Positions 1 through 9,647 of a stretch of DNA of 25,941 nt are shown here, in pieces. Each line of letters begins with the position of its first letter. Within the stretch, counting starts at the first letter, position 1. The stretch comes from Priapulus caudatus (Eukaryota > Priapulida > Priapulimorpha > Priapulimorphida > Priapulidae): the NCBI RefSeq assembly GCF_000485595.1, contig NW_014577173.1:308425-334365 (forward strand). The letters run 5' to 3'. The notes beneath the pieces are model-generated. The model searched no databases. It saw only the letters and a list, made by a program, of their open reading frames with translations, and had not been told where the DNA came from. Made by a program: the position numbers and the translations under genes.

Positions 1-826
1 ATTCTCATCGCTTATTTCGCCTACCGCTCGCTTCTTGTCTCTCTCTCTCGTTCGTTTGCTCTCCCTGCTCCATGGTGAACATCGCTGTAGGTTCATGCAT
101 ATCGCGTGTGAATTGTCGGTGCAGGCCGTGGGGGGCTGCGTTAATGAAAATTACGAAGGCGCTTCATTTCCGTAAGTGTCGAGGCCGATTATAAATTCAT
201 CAGCGAATTCGTCTGACGCGTTTGGAATGCTCGTATCGTGTTGTCCGCACGTTGATGTGTATCACCGGTCAGCGGTGGACAGTAACCGGCAGGGCGTAGT
301 GCGTGCGTGCGTGCGTAGGCGTGGCGTGCTTGTGCGTGCGTGGCGTCCGTCCCGCTGAACCTCCCCCGTCATGCGCCCATATACATCTTTAACAGTTAAT
401 TAGGCATCATTATTCCGCGTGATGAAGCATAACTCGGGCACCCGTTGAACAATCCGCTGTATACATCCAGATTATATGTCATCGCCATCAAGTGAATACT
501 TAATATCCAATTAATTAATTATCAGCTGAGTAAACGGTGATAGACAACGTATACAAACCTTCGCCGCTGCCTGATGTCAACCCCGGCGTTCCTCCCTTGC
601 GCCGCTGTGTTATAGACCATGGTGTGTGTTATAGCAGTCGTAAGAGATCGATGAACAAGACGGGATGGAATTAATGCGTGAGGCGTGTGAGGCTGGCGGA
701 TATTAAGGCCATATATTCTGTTCTCTTCGCGTTAAGATATTATCACGGTGACAGACCCCCGATCGCGGTTCGCCACAATTTCTAGCGAATCGATAAACTA
801 AATGAGATAGATGACCAATTAAGGCG

Positions 827-909
827 CTATTACACCTATGCCGTTTTGGACGTAAGCGTTCTAGCGTTACTCGGAATCCGCAGTACGTCCAAAACGCCCA
901 GTGTAAACT
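827..909. repeat. Subterminal palindrome at the left end of the insertion
   Basis: CGTTTTGGACGTA at 842-854 is the exact reverse complement of TACGTCCAAAACG at 884-896. Outside this 13-bp core the symmetry continues imperfectly, with TTACAC at 830-835 against GTGTAAA at 901-907. The loop is about 29 bp. It could be a terminal hairpin of the surrounding element or a small nested MITE of the same family. Confidence 0.75.
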
Positions 910-1157
910 AATGCGGTACGACACAAATTATGACCGTCTGCGATATTTCGGATCGCACAGGACTGCTGATGTTCTAATTTCAGTCGAGCATGCCGTACCA
1001 GGACGCATAAACCGGCGACCAATCAGTGGCGAGATCTGGTCACAGAGCGTGTTTGCTATGGTCACGAGCCTTGGGTCTAGCGTCTCTTGCGTCGATGAAA
1101 CAGTGTTGTATGCGAGATGAAATGCATTACTATGGGATGCTCCTACTAACTACGCAT
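910..1157. other. Unique DNA inside the insertion, no gene seen
   Basis: About 250 bp of non-repetitive DNA lies between the left hairpin and the TG-rich block. The 69-codon frame at 911-1120 shows no recognisable motif and no splice context. It has no counterpart in the right arm of the palindrome. Confidence 0.5.
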
Positions 1158-1181
1158 AAACAGTAGTGTGCCGTGTGTGTG

Positions 1182-1221
<40 letters not shown>

Positions 1222-1655
1222 CGTGCGTGTGGTGCGTGTGTGGTAGCGTGTGTGTGCGTTGTGTGTGCGCGCGTCAGCGGCGCGTGTGTGTGCTGTGTGT
1301 GTATGTGTTTGGTGTGCGGCGCGTAGTGTGTGTGTGTTGTGGCGTGTGTGCGTGTGTGTGTGTCTTGTGTGGTGTTGTCTGTTGTGCGCGCGCGCGTGTG
1401 TGTGCTGTGCGTGTCGTGGTGCGTGCGTGTTGTGTGTGTTGCGTGCGTGTGTGCGTGTGCTGCGCGTTGTGTGTGTGTGTGTGGTGTGTGTTGTGCGTGC
1501 GTGGTGTGCTGTCTGTGTGTAGTGTGTTTGCTGTTTGGTGCCACCGCGGCGCGCAGCGCGTTGTGTGTGTGATGTTGATGATGTGGGCGCGCGCGCCACT
1601 GCCGAGCGCGTGTGTAGTGTGGTGGTGTTGTGTGTGTGTGTGTGTGTGTGTGTCA
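1158..1655. repeat. TG-rich microsatellite block
   Basis: Imperfect (TG)n with many GCG interruptions fills this stretch, with purer runs at about 1187-1218 and 1633-1653. All long frames across it, on either strand, translate to Cys/Val or His/Thr runs and are artefacts. Confidence 0.95.
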
Positions 1656-1724
1656 TCGGACACAGGCCACTGTAAAATGTCGGGCAGCAGCACGCGCATC
1701 ATCGTTATGACGGTGGCGTGACTC

Positions 1725-2100
1725 ACTGCACGCACGCACGCATCGCACCACGCGACGCGACTGCATTACACCCACACACACATAATGCGATGTGCGTGGC
1801 GCGTCTGCCTTGATGTGTGTGGTGGCTGACGCGCATCCGCCACGACATACACGCACATACAACAGCACGGACACGCACACTCACACGTCGTACACGCACA
1901 CGTACACGCACACGGCACACGTACACCACACGCACCACGCACACCACTACGCTACATCGCGCACGCGGCAGCACGCAGCACGCACACAGCACACACACAC
2001 AACACTGGAGCCGTGCGCGGCCGCGCACCCTTTCTTCACTCGGAGACATTCCGCGGCGCCGTGGGTCGGTTGATCTAAGGACACACACACACAACAATGT
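1725..2100. repeat. CA-rich microsatellite block
   Basis: Imperfect (CA)n and (GCAC)n form the compositional inverse of the TG block at 1158-1655, with a short centre at about 1660-1724. The two blocks together make a loose long inverted repeat inside the insertion, although I do not see base-by-base homology. The frames here are repeat artefacts. Confidence 0.9.
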
Positions 2101-2116
2101 ATACTATTGTTCTCAG

Positions 2117-2251
2117 TCCTAGACGTAGCGTCCAAAAACTACCCGTGTAAACAGATTCAGCCGTTGCGCGTCTCTAGACATTTTCAAAATCTGATTATGA
2201 AGCTCCTGGTACGTACGTCTAGGACGCAATTCGTGTAAAAGCCTATAAAGG
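2117..2251. repeat. Right-end repeated motifs of the insertion
   Basis: Two related motifs lie in the same orientation: GTCCTAGACGTAGCGTCCAA followed by AACTACCCGTGTAAA (2117-2151), and TACGTACGTCTAGGACGCAA followed by TTCGTGTAAAA (2210-2240). Both resemble the reverse complement of the left end at 829-854. A duplicated terminal motif at one end fits a nested or rearranged inverted-repeat transposon. Confidence 0.55.
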
Positions 2252-2535
2252 CCATTTAAACACGATGCTTCCAGCGATGCTGTTTTGATGAATAAATTGG
2301 AATATACGCGCTGGCGGATAACAGATCAAACTTCTATCAAGCGGAAATCGTAGAGGAGAGGCAATGTAATGGTTCGCTATAAGCATTAGCACGCGCTAAT
2401 TCCATGTTATACATATCTGATTGTTTATTTAAGTAAGCATGGTGCGTTTTTTATGTGATGGCCTACGCTTCGGTGGTGGCTGGTGCTTGCGTGGCGGTGG
2501 TGGTGGTTGTGCTGGTGGTGGTGGTGCTGCATGCT

Positions 2536-2849
2536 GGTTGGGGCTTGGTAGGTTGTGTGCTGGGTGTGGTGTGCTGGTGGTGTGTTACTGGTGTGGTGCT
2601 GCTGGGTGGTGCATGTAGGTGTGTTGCGGTGGGGGTGGTGCTGCTGACTGCTGGTGTGTGGCGTGCTGTGAATGGGCTGCTGCTGCTTTGGTGGTGCTGG
2701 TGGTGGTGACTGCTGGTTTTGTGGTGGTGGTACTGGCGGTGTGGTGGTACTGTGTTGATGGTGTGGTGTGCTGCTGCGGCTGCTGGTGGTGCTGGTGGTG
2801 GTACTGCTGGTGGTGTGCTGCAGGTGGTGGTGCTGCGGCTTTCACCACC
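2536..2849. repeat. Spacer of the inverted repeat, GTG/CTG trinucleotide-rich
   Basis: Between the two arms lies about 300 bp made almost wholly of imperfect GTG, GGT and CTG triplets. The adjoining arm ends (2470-2535 and 2850-2935) are GTG-rich and CAC-rich respectively, so the symmetry continues into the trinucleotide DNA. The open frames here encode only Val/Gly/Cys or Ala/Thr/Pro/Ser runs and are compositional artefacts. Confidence 0.7.
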
Positions 2850-3545
2850 AGCACCACCAGCAGCAGCAGCACCACCACCACCAGCACCACCACCACCACC
2901 GCCACCAGCACCACCACCACCAGCAGTAGCATCACATAAAAACGCACCATGTACATAAAATACAACAATGAGTTATGTATAACATGGATAGCGCGTGCCT
3001 AATGCTTTAGCGACCATACATGCCTCTCTCTACGATTCCGCTGATAGAAGTCATCTGTTATCCTCACAGCGCGTATATTCATTATATCATCAACAACAAT
3101 CGTGACGCATAATTGCGTCATTTCTGGATTTGTTTTCATTCGTAGGAAATTGGGCAGAACCGCGATGGGTGTCTGTCACCGTGATATATCTAAACCGCGA
3201 AGAGACGAATTATGCCTTAATATCCGCAGCCTCACACGCTCACGCTTAATTCCATCCCGGTGTTCGTTCATCGATCCTCTACGACTGCTACACACACACA
3301 CACATGGCTTTACAGCGGCAAAGGAGGACGCGGTGACATCAGCAGCGGGCGAAGGTGTGTATACGTTCCCCACCGTTCTTCAGTGATAATTATCTAATGG
3401 TAATTAAGTATTCACCTTGATGGCGATGACATATAATCTGGATATATACGCGGATTGTCCACGCGGGCCGAGTATGCTTAATCAGCGGCATAATGATGCT
3501 AATTAATGTTAAGATGCTAATGGGCGATGACGGGGAGGATGAGGC

Positions 3546-3592
3546 GCACGCACGCACGCACGCCCGCACGCACGCACGCACGCACGCACGCG
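3546..3592. repeat. (GCAC)n microsatellite
   Basis: Tandem CACG units with one CCCG interruption. The matching position in the left arm, about 299-345, is a shorter and more disturbed GTGC run, so the locus predates the arm split. Confidence 0.9.
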
Positions 3593-3631
3593 CCGCCGTT
3601 ACTGTCACCGCTGCCGGTGTACAATCAACAG

Positions 3632-3692
3632 TGCGATACGATACGATACGATACGATACGATACGATACGATACGATACGATACGATACGAT
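3632..3692. repeat. (CGATA)n pentanucleotide array
   Basis: About twelve near-perfect GATAC units. The corresponding place in the left arm (about 225-245) has only one CGTATCG, so this expansion is private to the right arm. Confidence 0.95.
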
Positions 3693-3837
3693 AACACACG
3701 ATACGAGTATTCCACAAATCAGACGTTCGCTATGAATTTATAATCGCCTCGAACTCACGAAATGAATCGCCGCTAATTTCATTAACGATGCACCGACACT
3801 TCACACGATATGCATGACCTACAGCGATGTTCACACA

Positions 3838-3927
3838 GAGCAGGGAGAGCAAAGAGGAACGAGAGAGGAAGAGAAAGAGCGAGTAGGAGAAAAAGCGAGA
3901 GAGGGGGAAAGAAGGAAGAAGAGAGAT

Positions 3928-3962
<35 letters not shown>

Positions 3963-4196
3963 CAGAGAAAAAGCGCAAGAGAGCGAAAGAGCGGGAGAGA
4001 GATAGATAGACTGTGCGCGAGAGAGAGAGAGAGAGAGTAAAAAGCGAGAAAGAGATGACAAAGGGAGAGAGAGCATTAAAGGAAAAGAGAGAGACAGACA
4101 GAGGCAGAGAGAAAGAGAAAGAGAGAGAGAAAGAGAGAGAGGAAGAGAGACAGAGAGAAAGAGAGAGAGAGAAAAACGGAGAGAGAAAAATATAGA
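3838..4196. repeat. GA-rich purine tract
   Basis: A long imperfect GAGA/GAAA tract, broken by a short interruption near 4001-4017. Minus-strand frames give Ser/Leu/Phe repeats and plus-strand frames give Arg/Glu repeats; neither looks like a real protein. Confidence 0.95.
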
Positions 4197-4203
4197 GAAG
4201 GCG

Positions 4204-4345
4204 CGTATGTCGCTTGGTGATATAAGCTCGGTGATGTTCCATCGGTGATGATATTTTTGTGATGTTCTCTCGATGACGTTCCCTTTGTGATGTTTCCTTT
4301 GTGGTGTTCGCTCGGTGATATTTTCTTGGTGACGTATCCCCCAAG
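4204..4345. repeat. Minisatellite of about 15 bp
   Basis: Roughly nine degenerate units are built around YTTGGTGATRTT (variants CTCGGTGATGTTCC, CTTTGTGATGTTTC, CTTGGTGACGTATC). Unit length drifts between 14 and 16 bp. Confidence 0.8.
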
Positions 4346-4504
4346 GAAAGACATTGGCGAAATCGTGGAATTGGCTAGCAGTGGGGGTGGGGGGCAAACG
4401 TCAACAGCAATGAAGACGATGAGATACGCTGTGTACTCTCACATCGTACTGAGCCTAGTGCATGTTCGGGCTTCACGCGACATTCTTGCATCGAGTAATC
4501 ACTA

Positions 4505-4665
4505 AACTATCGTAATATATTAATACTAATAGTAGTAATAGTATTAAGAGTACTAATAGTAGTAATAGTAATATATTAATACCAATAAATAGTAAAATAT
4601 ATATAATAAATATATATAAATATAATATAGTAATATATATATAGTAATAAGCGTAATATTATGTA
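4505..4665. repeat. AT-rich tract with TAATAG and ATATAA repeats
   Basis: Degenerate TAATAG/TAGTAA units at 4515-4580 grade into ATATAT-rich DNA to about 4645. There is no coding potential. Confidence 0.85.
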
Positions 4666-4848
4666 AAATGGGTTCGGGTTCGAGGTTCGAAATGCTTATG
4701 AAGAGTAATCGTGTCACGTTTTATTTTCACTGGTTTTTTAATACTGCTTCCTGGCTGGGCTGACAGTGCTCTAATGCCCCCTCCTCCAGCCAACTCATGG
4801 CCCCGCGGCATTATTTTAGCGATGCCTGTGCGAGAGGTGAACGTCGAG

Positions 4849-5160
4849 GCCGCCATGTTGAGCTGTCCGTATGTGCGAGATAGCGCATGCGCACAGAGCG
4901 ACCGGAGTCTCTGGCCGCGAGCCTGTCACAAGATGCTGCTGCAGCGACACACGGCTGCTGTCGACAGCTCGCGAGTATTACTGACGTCATCAGCGAGTCG
5001 CTAAATGTGTCGGCTGCCCCGCATTCACGCACGCCGGTATCACGTGATAGATCAGGAAGCTGGTTGCTGCCATTAGAGAATCCGCGCCTGAACAGCGAGA
5101 ACATTCCGGAAATGCGTCGACTGTCCGCGCGGGGAGTCACGTGACTCAACAGGAAGCTGC
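4849..5160. promoter_or_regulatory. Cluster of promoter-type transcription factor motifs
   Basis: Within about 310 bp lie a YY1-like GCCGCCATGTTG (4849-4860), an NRF1-like GCGCATGCGCA (4883-4893), a perfect CRE TGACGTCA (4982-4989), an E-box CACGTG (5041-5046) followed by CAGGAAGCTG (5053-5062), an ETS-like TTCCGGAAAT (5104-5113), and a second CACGTG (5138-5143) overlapping an AP-1-like TGACTCA (5142-5148), again followed by CAGGAAGCTG (5150-5159). Such sets typify TATA-less animal promoters. The YY1 site contains an ATG in good Kozak context that opens a 49-codon frame, but I recognise no gene on either strand. The motif matches are seen; promoter function is inferred. Confidence 0.4.
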
Positions 5161-5367
5161 ATTCCCCGCGTGAACACGAGCCAGCTCGTGTGTATCCAAT
5201 ATATTCATGTATCCATGCGAGCGGAGATTGCCGTTCCATTTGCGAAGCACTATCTGTGCCACGGGCGATTTACCGCGCTCGCCGTGTCGAAATTGCGTGT
5301 GAATGATAACATTTTGGCAAGTTGTTTTCTAACGAGCCGCTACCGTCAGCTATTATGCGATTAGGCA

Positions 5368-5450
5368 TGTCAGCAAGAGCGCATAAAGAAGGCTATTTTT
5401 ATACGGCTTTTTATACCTTTGAAGGCCTTCTTTATACGCTCTTGATGTCA
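5368..5450. other. Strong hairpin, 26-bp stem and 31-nt loop
   Basis: Bases 5368-5393 and 5425-5450 are reverse complements at 23 of 26 positions, sharing GAGCG(C/T)ATAAAGAAGGC. The loop is AT-rich. Near-direct repeats GTCAGCTATTATGC (5345-5358) and GTCAGCTATATGC (5447-5459) flank it. Stem and loop size would suit a microRNA precursor, and the flanking direct repeats would suit a tiny inverted-repeat element. Sequence alone does not decide between them. Confidence 0.6.
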
Positions 5451-5559
5451 GCTATATGCTCTTCCTCTGGCCTAGACATGATAACATGCAACGGCAGTGC
5501 GTGTGAAAAGCTGTCACGAGGGTTACTTCCATTATTATTCATCAGTAGGTTCTAGCAAG

Positions 5560-6929
5560 GAGTTGAAGTACAAGTTCATACTCATGCGGAAACAGACTCG
5601 CCCGCGCGCGCAATGTTTACATTTTGAGTCGACTGCGCGCCAAACTATTCATTCAAAAACGAGTTTATTCAAAACCACAAATAATGTACAAGGGTACAAG
5701 TAATGTTACGGGAGATGAAGCTTCTAAAAATCATTATGAATTTATATCGTCACCACAAATCAATACTATTTTGATGAAATGTTACATGAATTAATATGTT
5801 TAAATATGAATACTAGTGGAATGTTGGCGGTATTAAAATAAATTCTAATAACGTTAACGCTTTGCCGATGTGGCATCTCCATCTCACGTGACGCCGCATG
5901 AAACCGGCGCCGTCTTGCGCGTCTACGGACGTACCTCACGACGAGGTAAAACCATCAGCACTTGAAAGCATGCCGCTGATTAAGGAATGTGCCCTTGTAC
6001 CGTTAGAAGGTTGCTTGTAATGGGGGGTTTCTGTCATTGTCTTTGGTCTTACACGCATGATCCTGTCACTTGCAAACGTTGAAACATCTGCGCTGGCTTC
6101 TGTTAATAAGACTGCATGAGCAGCTTTGCTTTCGCGCTACTTGAGCCCTTTTCCGGGAATTTTTTTAATTTCGAGTAGCAAGGCGGTCTGCTAAACCTTC
6201 GAATTCTACAGATGGATTAGCGTCTTGTAGTTGCAGCAATCTCGTTAACGATTGCCACGCGGCCCGCACGGCTGTGAGAATTGAAAGTATTTATGATACG
6301 TCATCCCTTTCTCCTTCTTGCCGCCGCGCCATAATTTTAAATATAAAGTTAACCATATTCATCAGCGTGTACAACGCCTGGAATATTTCTCAGTCTACGG
6401 CTAACTCGCCTATTGCTTATTCATCGTTGTGCGATGTCTAGAATAAATCTATGTTTTGTCCCTTTGTACCGAGCGAGCAGCGGAGCAACCGTTGCTAGCG
6501 AGCTGAGAGCATGAATACGTTTAGAGCAAGCCTTTGCCGCTAAAACGAGAAGCTCTGTAATGATTACCGCCCATGCTTGACCGTCGCGAAAATTTAAATC
6601 CGACTCAGTTATCGGGTTTAAACTTTAGCGAATCGCGCTTCGGTGAGTTTCGCATTTTTACAGCGCGCGCTTGCTGCGAGCGCTTGCGTCAGAGCCGTTA
6701 ATATGCAAACGAGGCAGGCGCCGACTTGCGGCTGCTGCTGCTGCTGCTGCTAACGATGCAGCAGCTCATCGTGGATGCTTAGTCTTCCTGTTACGGTGCA
6801 GGCCGAGCGCTCGCTGATAGCTGATGTCGTTTTCTCAATGAAGCCATACAGCCCGCCGGTAACACACGGTGTGTGAAAATTAACGGGTGATCATCGACGC
6901 AGCTCGTATATGCACTATATCAAGAGCTA
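5560..6929. other. Intergenic stretch, no gene recognised
   Basis: Moderately AT-rich, non-repetitive DNA with no long open frame. Small items are a CACGTG at about 5884-5889 and a short (CTG)n run at about 6733-6751 followed by GATGCAGCAGCTC. Nothing resembles an exon with paired splice sites. Confidence 0.6.
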
Positions 6930-7985
6930 ATAATACCTGTATGTATACACCTATATATATGTATATAATACCTATATATATGTGTATAATACCTATATAC
7001 CTGTATGTAATACCTATATATACCTGTATGTAATACCTATATACCTGTATGTAATACCTATATACCTGTATGTAATACCTATATAGACCTGTATGTAATA
7101 CCTATATACCTGTATGTAATACCTATATATACTTGTATTGTAATACCTATATATATGGTAATAATACCTATATACCTGTATGTAATACCTAATATATACT
7201 GTATGTAATACCTATATATACCTGTATGTAATACCTATATACTTGTATGTATACTATATATACCTGTATGTAATACCTATATACCTGTATGGTAATATCT
7301 ATATATACTGTATGTAATACCTAATATACCTTGTATGTACAATACTTATATACCTTATGTAAAGTCTCACATATAGTCGTTATTTAATACCTATATACCT
7401 GTGTGTAATACACTCCGGGCCCAGCTAATATATACCTGTAACGTAATACCTATATATACCTGTATGTAATACCTATATACTTGTAGTGTTAATACCTATA
7501 TATATTCCCTGTATGTATACCCTATATACCTGTATGTTAATATCATATATAATACCTGGTATGTAATACCTATATACCCTGTATGTAATACCTATATACT
7601 GTATGTAATACCTATATATCTGTATTTAATACCTATATACCTGTGTGTAATACCTATATACCTGTATGTAATACCTATATATACCTGTAAATGTAATACC
7701 TATATACCTGTATGTAATACTTTATATACCTTGTATGTAATACCCTATATATAACCTGTAATGTAATACCTATATATACCTGTAATGTAATTACCTATCT
7801 ACCTGAATGTAATTACCTATATACTTGTATGCTAATACGTCCTATATATACTGTAATGTAATACCTATATACCTGTGTGTATACCTAATAATACCCTGTA
7901 TGTAATACCTATATATACCGCTGTATGTAGATACCTGATATCATACCTGTAATGTAAACCTATATATATCCTGTATGTAATGACC
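6930..7985. repeat. Minisatellite array, 21-23-bp unit (copy A)
   Basis: About 47 units of TAATACCTATATACCTGTAT plus G, with an optional extra AT (23-bp form). Up to about 7130 the units are clean. From about 7140 to 7985 they carry many single-base insertions and losses. The same array precedes copy B of the module at 11945-12026 but with only four units. This is not a CRISPR: there are no unique spacers. Confidence 0.95.
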
Positions 7986-8459
7986 TTAACTATTTTTAGC
8001 CTCATTGACTATAATATGTAAGGTAAACGCTGTCCAGACACTTACGCACTACTTCCCTTACACACTAACTAACTCTTAGACTTCCATCCGCAACGTTGTT
8101 AAGCATGGCTACCGAGCTTGGGGGGCGTGGAGCTAGTAAGACGTGGACGCTTGAGTAAGTCTATAAATCTAAGCAGGCGACGACCAGCTCTCAATTCGCT
8201 TTACAACACGCGTATATCGCTTGCATGCACACAATCGGCCAACCTTCCTTGCGATGCGTTGTACGGCTGTAATCGCATATCTATACGGCACACACGGCGA
8301 TACGAATGCAAGAAACTTCCACACGTGAGGGTCAGGGCGGGCTGAGTTAGCTAGTGACCGGTCGCTCAACTAGCCATAAACATCAGCGGTGTATCGTGAA
8401 CAGTGGTTCGTGCGGTAGTTGGCAATGGGAGATTGCTGGAGGGCCGTGTCCCCTCACCA

Positions 8460-8905
8460 CTGATGTGGAATTGTTAAAAAGGGGTTTTGCAAATAATAAA
8501 AGCAATCAATTTGGACATCTTTATCCATAATAAAGTCGAGGAGATTTTTCCCTCCTTTAGGTGTGTCCCCGCCTCCTGTTTAGGGTGGGGGTGGTCCGGG
8601 AACCTCCCCGAAAATATTGTTGAAAATCTCCTCTTAGATGCAAATTTCCCCTCGCAGCTCTGAGGCAGACATTGTATTACACAATCTTCATCACAATAAT
8701 ATCAACTGTTAGTTGAACTATTTTTATCTTCTGGTGGACACCAAGAAGCTAAATACTTACTAACTCAAATCCTGTGCTTATATATCTGTCCTCACTGGGG
8801 TTAACACGTGCCAGACTTACTTAGGCAAAAAATCCTAGGCGCCTGAAATTTCTAGAGCGGGCGGCGATCGCCCCTGTGGCCCTGGATCACGCCACGGACA
8901 CCGGC
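8460..8905. repeat. Unclassified DNA-transposon-like repeat, copy A
   Basis: The sequence includes GTCCGGGAACCTCCCC (near 8595), a TCTGAGGCAG motif (near 8660) and the palindromic GGCGATCGCC (8862-8871), then CCTGGATCACGCCAC at 8881-8895. Read on the minus strand, the last motif (GTGGCGTGATCCAGG) resembles hAT-type terminal repeats from memory, but I find no matching second end and no transposase frame. The same sequence lies in copy B at about 12455-12815, without the terminal motif. Confidence 0.4.
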
Positions 8906-9430
8906 ACTACACAGCTGAAATGCATCTCCCCTGAAATTTCTGATAAAACGTATATTTTACTGCAGAAACGTTAAAGACTGTACAAAAAAAAGTACGAGAA
9001 AAAACACCAAGTGCATATATTTTCACTACCCTAAACAAAATCGGGAATATACTTCCCGGGTCGGTGTCAAGCACGCCCCATCCACCTTCCAAAAAGTGAA
9101 TAAAATTGAATTTCTCGCCATTCAATCTCCGTGAAAACTCAATAACCAACCTCTCACAAGCTCTATTCTTATCTATCTATATATACTATAAGTGTTCAGA
9201 CCGAATAGTCGTACTCGCATAAACTTAGAGAACTCTTGGTCGCCCAGCCTATGAGGAAAACTAAAGAGTATTTTTAGAACTCAGCACTCGTCTGGCGAGG
9301 TGGTTTAGGCTGAAACAAAAATTTAATAAAGTTCAAAAGTTTCACACAATGATAAAACATCTATCGACTCATAGATTGGGGTGCGTACCAGATTAAATCA
9401 CGTACGTGTTGAACACATATTATATCCGTA

Positions 9431-9504
9431 ACGCGCAGTGGCCTCATCGCTAGAATCGTCCGTCTCCTACACCGGGATTGCCGGTTTCGAGTCCCAGCTG
9501 GGAA
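9431..9504 (+). other. tRNA-derived (SINE-like) Pol III promoter module, copy A
   Basis: GTGGCCTCATCG matches a Pol III A box (TRGYNNANNNG type). GGTTTCGAGTCC, about 45 bp later, matches a B box (GGTTCGANTCC) with one extra T. A T-run follows within 50 bp. I cannot draw a convincing four-arm cloverleaf with an anticodon stem, so this is a tRNA-derived SINE head or relic rather than a tRNA gene. Confidence 0.55.
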
Positions 9505-9647
9505 CTTATTTTCTCCCTTTTTCTCCTTTTTTTCCTTCTACCTTACCTCTTTAGTATGTATTAATTTTAGACTCTTTCTTTAACTTTACTTTTACTTTTT
9601 ATTTTTATCGCCTTTGTATCTTTTATTCTTATTATTTTTTACTGTTG

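Larger units (their letters stand above)
823..2251. mobile_element. Inverted-repeat DNA transposon-like insertion, non-autonomous
   Basis: The segment is present in the left palindrome arm and absent from the right arm, so one state is derived by insertion or deletion. The ends carry related inverted motifs: left GGCGCTATTACACC...GTTTTGGACGTA (823-854) and right GCGTCCAAAAAC...GTGTAAA (2128-2151), with a second related copy GGACGCAATTCGTGTAAAA at 2222-2240. TTAA occurs at both edges (819-822 and about 2255-2258), but the exact ends and target duplication cannot be fixed by eye. The interior has no transposase frame, only 210 bp of unique DNA and TG/CA repeats. The family is unassigned. A cut-and-paste MITE or foldback element is the best guess. 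Confidence 0.55.
1..2535 (+). repeat. Left arm of a large inverted repeat
   Basis: The reverse complement of about 2850-3905 can be followed along this stretch: 1-75 pairs with about 3832-3905, 76-235 with about 3695-3835, 247-290 with about 3600-3630, 360-480 with about 3433-3545, 480-790 with about 3130-3432, and 2300-2535 with about 2850-3080. Shared anchors include ATTATATGTCATCGCCATCA (left) and GATATTAAGGC. The match is collinear but rich in small indels. It is broken once, by the insertion at about 823-2251. The arm reaches the window edge, so its outer end is not seen. It contains no supportable gene. It may be a real palindrome or a head-to-head assembly join; the arm-specific insertion argues against a simple read-through artefact of one molecule. 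Confidence 0.85.
2850..3905 (-). repeat. Right arm of the large inverted repeat
   Basis: This is the uninterrupted partner of the left arm, read on the minus strand. It lacks the 1.4-kb insertion and so shows the likely pre-insertion sequence: the left-arm text before about 820 and after about 2255 is continuous here around 3070-3130. It has its own private changes, notably a GATAC/CGATA pentanucleotide expansion at 3632-3692. It runs into GA-rich DNA near 3840, where the left arm shows the matching CT-rich sequence at 1-60. No coding sequence is evident; the short frames at 3102-3386 and 3493-3735 cross microsatellites and are not credible. Confidence 0.85.

Noticed and set aside
1146-1735. 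Several overlapping open frames of 90-182 codons on both strands.
   Set aside because: They are translations of TG/CA repeats giving only Cys/Val or His/Thr runs, and they are open in several frames at once.
4711-5239. Overlapping frames of 85-142 codons on both strands over the promoter-like cluster.
   Set aside because: GC-rich DNA is open in several frames at once; none shows a recognisable protein or splice context.
6930-7985. Regular short repeats that could suggest a CRISPR array.
   Set aside because: Units are directly abutting with no unique spacers, there are no cas genes and the context is eukaryotic.
9431-9504. A functional tRNA gene.
   Set aside because: A and B boxes are present, but acceptor and anticodon stems do not pair convincingly and the B box has an extra base; it sits inside a transposon.
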